Assembly (NCBI GenBank): GCA_017532885.1
Contig: JAFXIS010000082.1
Coordinates: forward strand, 1-39,618
Source of the DNA: Alistipes sp.
GTDB lineage: Bacteria; Bacteroidota; Bacteroidia; Bacteroidales; Rikenellaceae
Direction: 5' to 3'
DNA: 39,618 nt
The notes under the pieces were generated by a model. The model was not told the origin of the DNA, searched no databases, and worked only from the letters and a program-made list of their open reading frames with translations. The first letter of the stretch is position 1, and every line of letters begins with the position of its first letter. Both the position numbers and the translations under genes were made by a program. This document shows, one piece after another, positions 34,640 to 39,618 of this stretch.

Positions 34640-36286
34640 TTACATCTTGCAACATGGAGTCCAAGGCTTTAGTTGCTTGAAAAAGTCGTTACCCTTGTCA
34701 TCTACCAAGATAAATGCGGGGAATTTCTCGACTTTAATCTTCCACACTGCCTCCATGCCCAACTCGGGATACTCTACGCACTCAATATCCTTGATGTTCT
34801 CCTGCGCGAGCAACGCTGCCGGACCACCGATAGAGCCGAGGTAGAAACCTCCATGCTTCTGACAAGCGTCTGTTACCTGCTGTGAGCGGTTACCCTTGGC
34901 AATCATAATAAGCGAGCCACCCTCAGCCTGGAATGCATCTACATAGGGGTCCATGCGCTGTGCCGTAGTGGGGCCCATCGAGCCGCAAGGCATGCCTGCC
35001 GGAGTCTTTGCCGGACCGGCATAATATACGGGGTGATTCTTAAAATATTCGGGCAATCCCTCACCTGCATCGAGGCGAGCCTTCAACTTGGCATGAGCGA
35101 TATCGCGAGCCACGATGATTGTGCCGCTAAGGCTTACGCGCGTAGCTACGGGGTGCTTTGCAAGCTCCTTGCACACCTCGCGGATTGGCTGGTCCAAATC
35201 AATCTTTACGGCATCGCCCTCGCCTGCCTGACGCAGAGCCTCGGGGATAAGCTCGTAGGGTTTGGTATCCATCTTCTCAATCCAAAGACCCTCTTTGTTA
35301 ATCTTCGCTTTGATATTACGGTCGGCCGAGCAGCTAACACCCATACCTACAGGGCAAGAGCCTCCATGGCGGGGTAGGCGGATGACGCGAATATCGTGGC
35401 AGATATATTTTCCGCCGAACTGTGCGCCCAAACCTATGCGGTGAGCCTCCTCGGTGAGAATCTTCTCCAACTCCACATCGCGGAAAGCGCGACCCGTCTC
35501 GTCACCCGTTGTGGGGAGGTTATCATAGAAGTGAGTTGATGCCAACTTTACGGTCAGAAGGTTACGCTCAACGCTCGTACCACCCACAACAAATGCGATA
35601 TGATAGGGAGGGCATGCTGCTGTGCCGAGCGATTTAATTTTTTCGACGCAGAAGGGTATCAACTTCTCGGGGTTAAGCAGAGCCTTGGTCTCCTGGTAGA
35701 GGTAGGTCTTGTTTGCCGAGCCGCCACCTTTGGCAATGAAGAGGAACTTATACTCCATACCCTCGGTTGCCTCGATATCAATCTGTGCGGGCAGGTTGCA
35801 ACGCGTATTCACCTCCTCGTACATCGTTAGCGGAGCATTCTGTGAGTAACGCAGGTTCTCCTCGGTATAGACATTATATACACCGCGCGAAAGTGCCTCC
35901 TCGTCGCAGAAATCGGTCCATACACGCTGACCCTTCTCGCCATGAATGATGGCTGTACCCGTATCCTGGCAGATGGGCAACTGCCCCTTGCTTGCCACCT
36001 CGGCATTGCGAAGCATTGCAAGAGCCACATACTTGTCGTTATCCGATGACTCGGGGTCGCTCAGAATCTTCGCCACCTGTTCGTTATGCGTACGACGCAT
36101 ATTGAACGATACATCGTGGAACGCCTGCTGCGTAAGGCGAGTAAGAGCCTCAGGCTTTACTACCAATATCTCCTTGCCGTTAAATTCACTAACCGATACA
36201 CCCTCCTTCGTGAGCAGATAGTATTCGGTTTCGTCTTTGCCCGTTTGGAACATCGGGGCATACTTAAATTCTGGTATTCCTGCCAT
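34640..36286 (-). CDS. Fumarate hydratase, class I (iron-sulfur)
   Basis: A 548-residue class I fumarase with both the N-terminal domain and the C-terminal beta domain on one chain. The three cysteines expected to hold the [4Fe-4S] cluster are Cys106 (LPICQDTGT), Cys225 (GTAACPPYH) and Cys319 (GMGVSCSAD), with spacings of 119 and 94 residues that fit the class I pattern. GGGSANK (188-194) and the C-terminal [13 protein letters not shown] segment agree. It interconverts fumarate and malate in the cytoplasm; in Bacteroidota this step mainly runs toward fumarate for the succinate fermentation pathway. It has its own -7 box and terminator, so it is a single-gene unit. The cluster is oxygen-sensitive, fitting an anaerobe. 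Confidence 0.95.
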   Translation of the reverse strand: MAGIPEFKYAPMFQTGKDETEYYLLTKEGVSVSEFNGKEILVVKPEALTRLTQQAFHDVSFNMRRTHNEQVAKILSDPESSDNDKYVALAMLRNAEVASKGQLPICQDTGTAIIHGEKGQRVWTDFCDEEALSRGVYNVYTEENLRYSQNAPLTMYEEVNTRCNLPAQIDIEATEGMEYKFLFIAKGGGSANKTYLYQETKALLNPEKLIPFCVEKIKSLGTAACPPYHIAFVVGGTSVERNLLTVKLASTHFYDNLPTTGDETGRAFRDVELEKILTEEAHRIGLGAQFGGKYICHDIRVIRLPRHGGSCPVGMGVSCSADRNIKAKINKEGLWIEKMDTKPYELIPEALRQAGEGDAVKIDLDQPIREVCKELAKHPVATRVSLSGTIIVARDIAHAKLKARLDAGEGLPEYFKNHPVYYAGPAKTPAGMPCGSMGPTTAQRMDPYVDAFQAEGGSLIMIAKGNRSQQVTDACQKHGGFYLGSIGGPAALLAQENIKDIECVEYPELGMEAVWKIKVEKFPAFILVDDKGNDFFKQLKPWTPCCKM

Positions 36287-36640
36287 AGTGATATATTTAT
36301 AGTTGAAAATTTTCTATCTATCCCTACAAATATAACGAAAAGTTACGAGGTGGAGCGATTTTAAGGATAAAAGTTTTAACAAAATAAGAAGAAACCGTCT
36401 TGCCAAAGCTATTTCGGCATCTGCCTCGCTCTGGAAAATTCAAAATTCAAATTTCAAAATTACGAGGGCGTGCCCTCGTTTCCTCCTTCTTGCTCGGCAG
36501 AGGGCAAATTTATTAGCCCTATGCGCTCACTTACTCGCAGTGTTGCCATTCAATTGGGTAATGGCAACAGATGCGTACCTACGAACTAATAGTTTGCCCA
36601 ATTGTGGCATGACGCTGTCGTAAGAATTCTGTATAAGAAA
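36287..36640. other. Non-coding region between the RibH-like and fumarase genes
   Basis: No gene. It contains the fumarase -7 box (36327-36334), a copy of the CCGTCTTGC...CGGCATCTGCC motif family (36393-36449), a hairpin TGTTGCCATT/AATGGCAACA (36541-36550, 36560-36569), CAATTGGG/CCCAATTG arms (36551-36558, 36597-36604) and the right-end motif GTGGCATGACG (36604-36614) shared with the palindromic element at 34408-34554. Confidence 0.65.
36327..36334 (-). promoter_or_regulatory. Candidate -7 box of the fumarase gene
   Basis: On the minus strand this reads TATATTTG, a full match to TAnnTTTG, 40 bases before the start codon. No TTTG at -33. Confidence 0.5.
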
Positions 36641-36670
36641 AGAGGGTGTCCAAATTTTTGGACACCCTCT
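36641..36670 (-). terminator. Terminator of the TPR / RibH-like operon
   Basis: A 13-14 bp stem with GAGGGTGTCCAAA pairing with TTTGGACACCCTC. On the minus strand it is followed by TTTTCTTATAC. It lies 6 bases beyond the stop codon of the RibH-like gene. Confidence 0.85.
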
Positions 36671-36676
36671 TTAGTG

Positions 36677-37078
36677 TTAATTGATAGATTTGCGGTCGGG
36701 GGATATATGTTCCGGTGCGGCGGCTTCCATTTCGTTTTGCATTTCAACCATATTGAAAGCCTCCTCTGCGGTGGTGCAGTCGCCGATTATGACGGGCATG
36801 TTCCATGCGATTTGCAGCTTGTTTACTGCGTAGAGCATCGCGTTATACTCCGGCGTTGGAGTGGACTCCATAAGGATTATCACCGCATCCACATCGGTAT
36901 ATTCGGCGAAGAATTGTATTACCAAGGCGATGTTTTGTGTGCGTGGAGCATGCTTTACCAAAATATTCTGGTCGCTGCAACCCAAAGCCTTCAAGCTCTC
37001 GACGCATGCCACCATATTGCGGTGTGCAAAAGCCGACTGCTCATCCACGACGATTATGCCTACCTTGAATCTCTCCAC
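36677..37078 (-). CDS. Lumazine-synthase (RibH) homologue lacking the active-site motifs
   Basis: A 133-residue protein from a GTG start (AAAGGG lies upstream; no ATG is available in frame before an upstream stop). It aligns end to end with RibH: FKVGIIV at the first strand, DQNILVKHAP, AEYTDVDAVIIL and MPVIIGDCTTAEEA match the RibH strands and helices. The three substrate or catalytic motifs are gone: the G-[RE]-[FW]-N ribityl site is VDEQS (11-15), PG[SA]FE[IL]P is PRTQNIAL (45-52), and the G-x-T-x-H loop with the catalytic His is ESTPTPEYN (71-79). The C-terminal Arg region is also lost. It sits 20 bases after a TPR-like gene, beside recF, a place where Bacteroidota often carry ribH. Likely a non-catalytic relative; function unknown. 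Confidence 0.72.
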   Translation of the reverse strand: MERFKVGIIVVDEQSAFAHRNMVACVESLKALGCSDQNILVKHAPRTQNIALVIQFFAEYTDVDAVIILMESTPTPEYNAMLYAVNKLQIAWNMPVIIGDCTTAEEAFNMVEMQNEMEAAAPEHISPDRKSIN

Positions 37079-37098
37079 CTTGTATTCCCTTTGCGCAA

Positions 37099-37776
37099 TT
37101 ATTTCATCAACTTCATTGCGTTGTTAATCTCGGGTGAGTTAGCGTACTTGTCAGCGATGATGCTCAAGCACTCCTGAGCCTTAGCCTCGTTGCCGGCAGC
37201 GGTGTAAGCCTGTGCTGCCTTGCGCAAGTACAAAGGAGCAGTGTAGAGGTTGTCGCTAACCTTTGCAGCAGCCTCAAATGCGGCAGCAGCAGCGGCGTTG
37301 TCGCCCTTCTCAACTGCGATGTCGCCCTTCAAACCGGCAGCCATAGCGTTTACAATCTCACCGGGAGTACCCTTAACCTTGTGGAACTTGCTCAAATAAG
37401 CCTCAGCTGAATCAAACTCGCCCAAACGAATTGCGCAAGCTGCAGCGTAAAGATTTGCCAAGTTACCTGCGGGAGTGTTGCCATACTGCTCTGCAACCTG
37501 TGCGAAGCCTGGAGTGTTCTCGTCGCCGTTAAGAGCCAACGCGAAATCTGCGTTCTGCTGCTCAAACTGATACTGTGCCTCGTACAACATCTCCTGCGCA
37601 GCCTGCATACGAGGCTCGCTAACGAGTTTCTTGTAGCCGAAAATTGCAGCTGCCAATACAAAAATTGCAATCATGGCGATTACTACCGCCTTGCTGTGCT
37701 TCTCAAAGAAGTTTTCGGTCTGCGCCTGTGCCTGTGCCAGCGCCTCCTCCTGTGGAGTCATTACCTGTTTTGCCAT
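37099..37776 (-). CDS. Membrane-anchored tetratricopeptide-like protein
   Basis: A 225-residue protein with one N-terminal membrane helix (about residues 30-48) after a charged cytoplasmic start, and an Ala-rich helical remainder outside. The repeated helix pairs (ANLYAAACAIRLGEFDSAEAYLSKF, KGDIAVEKGDNAAAAAAFEAAAK, LRKAAQAYTAAGNEAKAQECLSIIADKY) are TPR-like. The topology and length resemble YfgM-type periplasmic chaperone partners, but orthology is not established. It is the first gene of a two-gene unit with the RibH-like gene and is divergent from recF. A -7 box candidate (TATTTTTG, minus strand) lies at 37820-37827. Confidence 0.82.
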   Translation of the reverse strand: MAKQVMTPQEEALAQAQAQTENFFEKHSKAVVIAMIAIFVLAAAIFGYKKLVSEPRMQAAQEMLYEAQYQFEQQNADFALALNGDENTPGFAQVAEQYGNTPAGNLANLYAAACAIRLGEFDSAEAYLSKFHKVKGTPGEIVNAMAAGLKGDIAVEKGDNAAAAAAFEAAAKVSDNLYTAPLYLRKAAQAYTAAGNEAKAQECLSIIADKYANSPEINNAMKLMK

Positions 37777-37819
37777 AAGTTTTTATTCTGTTTAGTTAAA
37801 TTTTCAGTATTTCAAAATG

Positions 37820-37827
37820 CAAAAATA
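37820..37827 (-). promoter_or_regulatory. Candidate -7 box of the TPR-like gene
   Basis: Reads TATTTTTG on the minus strand, 43 bases before the start codon; fits TAnnTTTG. The region is very AT-rich, so chance matches are possible. Confidence 0.35.
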
Positions 37828-37912
37828 TAATAAAAAATACAAAAAACACATAAAGTCGCGCTGAAAATGAAAAACGACACGACGAAAAGTTAAGAATCTC
37901 GCCGAAAAACAT

Positions 37913-37920
37913 TAACTTTG
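37913..37920 (+). promoter_or_regulatory. Candidate -7 box of recF
   Basis: TAACTTTG matches TAnnTTTG, 41 bases before the recF start codon. The -33 region does not contain TTTG. Confidence 0.45.
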
Positions 37921-37961
37921 TAATGAAAAGTTACAAAAAAGTGGTTTGAATTCATTAGCCT

Positions 37962-39050
37962 ATGCGACTAAAAAAGTTGTTGCTCATAAATTTCAAGAAT
38001 ATCACGCAGGCGGATATAGATTTGTCGGATGGTATCAACTGCTTTGTCGGGGATAATGGTGCCGGAAAGACCAATATCCTCGATGCAATATACTATTTGG
38101 CGATGTCGAAATCGGCCTTCACGATGACCGATGGACAGAGCGTGCATCATGGTGAGGATTTTTTTGTTGTCGAAGGCTCCTACCTCGCCGACAGCGGTAG
38201 CGCGGAGTTGGTAAATTGCTCCTTCTCGCATCGAGGCGGCAAGGTGCTGAAATGCAACGGCAAGGAGTATGACCGCCTGGCGGACCATGTGGGTCGTTTC
38301 CCGGTGGTTATCGTATCGCCGCAGGATAGCTCGCTGATTACCGACGCAGCCGAGGAGCGCCGCCGTTATCTCAATGGTTTTATCTCACAGATTGACCGTG
38401 CGTATCTGCACTCGATGATGCGCTATAATACCATACTTTTGGAGCGTAATCGCTTTTTGAAGGGCTCTTCTGATGAGTCGATGTTGCAGATTTACGATAT
38501 GCAGCTCGCGGAGCATGGCTCGCGCGTATATGAACTCCGCAAATCTATTATCGAGCGTATGCAACCACTTGTGGCAGAGTATTATCGGGCTTTGTCGGAT
38601 GACCGCGAGAAGGTTGATATAAGCTATCGCTCGGAACTTGAGAACAGACCTCTTTCGGAACTTTTATTGCAGGCTCGCCAGCGCGATATCATCAACCAAT
38701 TTACCACCGTAGGCGTGCATCGTGACGATGTGGTATTCCGCATTGGCGATTATCCGTTGCGCAAGTATGGCTCGCAGGGGCAGCAGAAGTCGTTCCTTAT
38801 CGCGCTGAAGTTGGCTCAATATCGCCTCGTCGCCGAGGCTACGGGCGAGAAACCGGTGCTGTTGTTGGATGACTTGTTCGATAAACTGGATATGGGGCGT
38901 GTCGAAAAACTGCTTTCATTGGTTTCGGGCGAGGACTTCGGGCAAATCTGCATCACGGATTGCAACAAGGTGCGCTTGGAGGGTATCTTGGAGCGTGCCG
39001 GCAAGGAGTATTCTTTGTTTGTAGTCGAGGGAGGCGACCTGAAGCGATGA
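37962..39050 (+). CDS. recF: DNA replication and repair protein RecF
   Basis: A 362-residue SMC-like ATPase. Walker A is GDNGAGKT (residues 30-37), the signature region is YGSQGQQKSFLIALKLAQ, and Walker B is PVLLLDDLFDKLD. RecF loads RecA at single-strand gaps together with RecO and RecR. Length and motif order are normal. The stop codon overlaps the start of the DUF721 gene (ATGA), so the two are translationally coupled. It is divergent from the TPR-like gene. Confidence 0.97.
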   Translation: MRLKKLLLINFKNITQADIDLSDGINCFVGDNGAGKTNILDAIYYLAMSKSAFTMTDGQSVHHGEDFFVVEGSYLADSGSAELVNCSFSHRGGKVLKCNGKEYDRLADHVGRFPVVIVSPQDSSLITDAAEERRRYLNGFISQIDRAYLHSMMRYNTILLERNRFLKGSSDESMLQIYDMQLAEHGSRVYELRKSIIERMQPLVAEYYRALSDDREKVDISYRSELENRPLSELLLQARQRDIINQFTTVGVHRDDVVFRIGDYPLRKYGSQGQQKSFLIALKLAQYRLVAEATGEKPVLLLDDLFDKLDMGRVEKLLSLVSGEDFGQICITDCNKVRLEGILERAGKEYSLFVVEGGDLKR

Positions 39051-39337
39051 AACGCACGAATGCCCAAACGATAGGCGAGGTGTTGCAGGAGTTCTTCTCG
39101 CAACCTTATATCGCAGCAAAGGTCGCTGAGGGGCGATTACCGGAGGTGTGGCGCGAGGTTGTTGGTGAGAAGGCAAGTTGCCAGACGGCGGATTTGCGTC
39201 TGGAGAATCATGTCTTGTATGCCAGAATCGTGTCGAGTGTCGTGCGCCAGGAACTCTTCTATCGTCGCGACGCCATCGCCACCGAGATAAATCGCAAGCT
39301 CGGCATAAAGCTGGTTAATGTGGTGATAATAAAATAG
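39047..39337 (+). CDS. DUF721 / DciA-like protein
   Basis: A 96-residue protein whose ATG overlaps the recF stop. A longer in-frame extension back to 38960 would lie inside recF and is not needed. The sequence fits DUF721: IGEVLQEFFSQP, then RLPEVWREVVGEKASCQTADLRLENHVLYARIVSSVVRQELFYRRDAI. The W-x-x-x-V-G-x-x-A pattern is typical. DciA proteins of this family load or support the replicative helicase DnaB in many bacteria. The pairing with recF, also a DNA metabolism gene, agrees. The short length is normal for Bacteroidota members. Confidence 0.85.
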   Translation: MKRTNAQTIGEVLQEFFSQPYIAAKVAEGRLPEVWREVVGEKASCQTADLRLENHVLYARIVSSVVRQELFYRRDAIATEINRKLGIKLVNVVIIK

Positions 39338-39393
39338 CGGCCTTATGCTTTTGTGGTGATGTTTCATAATTGACTCACAACAAAAAAACATAA

Positions 39394-39412
39394 GATTGAG
39401 TGGCACTCAATC
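39394..39412. repeat. Small hairpin after the DUF721 gene
   Basis: GATTGAGT pairs with ACTCAATC around a 3-base loop. It lies 57 bases after the stop codon and lacks a T-run; it could mark the 3' end of the recF operon, but this is uncertain. Confidence 0.35.
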
Positions 39413-39453
39413 GCCGTCATCTGCATAAATGTTGCCCAACGGGCACAAAAAAA

Positions 39454-39480
39454 AGAGCAGTTTTTACTGCTCTTTTTTTG
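39454..39480 (-). terminator. Terminator of the tRNA-Leu gene
   Basis: AGAGCAGT/ACTGCTCT stem with a 4-base loop, flanked by A-runs and T-runs. On the minus strand it ends in TTTTTTTT. The symmetry extends outward to GGGCACA/TGTGCCC (39441-39447, 39479-39485), so the right arm includes the 3' end of the tRNA. Confidence 0.88.
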
Positions 39481-39561
39481 TGCCCAGAATAGGACTCGAA
39501 CCTACATGCCGCGAAGCACTCGCACCTGAAACGAGCGTGTCTACCATTTCACCATCTGGGC
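39481..39561 (-). tRNA. tRNA-Leu (anticodon CAG)
   Basis: Read on the minus strand, the 7-bp acceptor stem is GCCCAGA / TCTGGGC with discriminator A. The D-arm contains GGTAGAC, the anticodon arm is CTCGTTTCAGGTGCGAG with anticodon CAG, a long class II variable arm (TGCTTCGCGGCA) follows, and the T-arm has GGTTCGAGTCC. CCA is not encoded. A promoter is seen upstream (39576-39605) and a terminator downstream. Confidence 0.96.
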
Positions 39562-39575
39562 ATCGTTTCGTGACG

Positions 39576-39605
39576 CAAAGGTACTACTTTTTTTCATTCC
39601 GCAAT
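39576..39605 (-). promoter_or_regulatory. Promoter of the tRNA-Leu gene
   Basis: On the minus strand ATTG (39602-39605) and TACCTTTG (39576-39583) are separated by 18 bases, close to the Bacteroidota consensus. Transcription would start about 7-10 bases before the mature tRNA. Confidence 0.6.
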
Positions 39606-39618
39606 AGATTTTAGCGAA

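Noticed and set aside
38960..39337. Longer start for the DUF721 gene inside recF
   Set aside because: The extension would overlap recF by 91 bases with no ATG; the ATGA overlap start at 39047 matches the family length.
39429..39614. 61-residue plus-strand frame at the window end
   Set aside because: It runs over the tRNA-Leu gene and its terminator on the opposite strand.

Overview
The window is chromosomal DNA from a Bacteroidota species, most likely order Bacteroidales. The evidence is a SusC/SusD pair, five lipoproteins with short Bacteroidota-type signal peptides, promoters of the TTTG...TAnnTTTG type, and core gene order. The futalosine menaquinone genes together with the overall gene content suggest a Rikenellaceae (Alistipes-like) gut commensal; that placement is inference and no 16S gene is present. 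No phage, IS transposase, integrase or CRISPR array is visible.

Layout: 1-2529 is the end of the ribosomal operon (rpsK end, rpsD, rpoA, rplQ, terminator). 2530-3142 is non-coding and repeat-rich. 3143-9743 (minus) holds four mostly separate units: a surface M60-like zinc peptidase lipoprotein, a divergent EF-G paralogue, a secreted M28 peptidase and a ROK sugar kinase. 9901-15150 (plus) is a six-gene run: polyprenyl diphosphate synthase, U32 protein (TrhP-like), Xaa-Pro aminopeptidase, MqnB, a small membrane protein and MqnD. Three of these genes serve menaquinone synthesis (the prenyl tail and two futalosine-pathway steps).

15256-28364 (minus) is one long operon read from the right: SusC, SusD, a DUF4959/DUF5126/DUF5000-type lipoprotein, a DUF4998-like lipoprotein and a 1527-residue repeat lipoprotein. 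It looks like a nutrient-capture system, yet it has no glycoside hydrolase, lyase, sulfatase, peptidase or regulator inside it. A good consensus promoter and a structured leader precede SusC.

29078-32795 (minus) is a three-gene operon: BASS-type sodium symporter, PlsC-like acyltransferase, Omp85-like barrel. A DUF819 membrane protein is divergent from it (33092-34261). 34640-36286 is a class I fumarase. 36677-37776 (minus) holds a membrane-anchored TPR-like protein followed by a small protein that is clearly related to lumazine synthase (RibH) but lacks its active-site motifs. recF and a DUF721/DciA-like gene are divergent from these, and a tRNA-Leu(CAG) ends the window.

The most notable items are the apparently catalytically dead RibH homologue, the EF-G paralogue with a substituted catalytic His, the enzyme-free SusCD operon with its giant repeat lipoprotein, and a family of dispersed imperfect palindromes and shared terminator hairpins in the intergenic regions.
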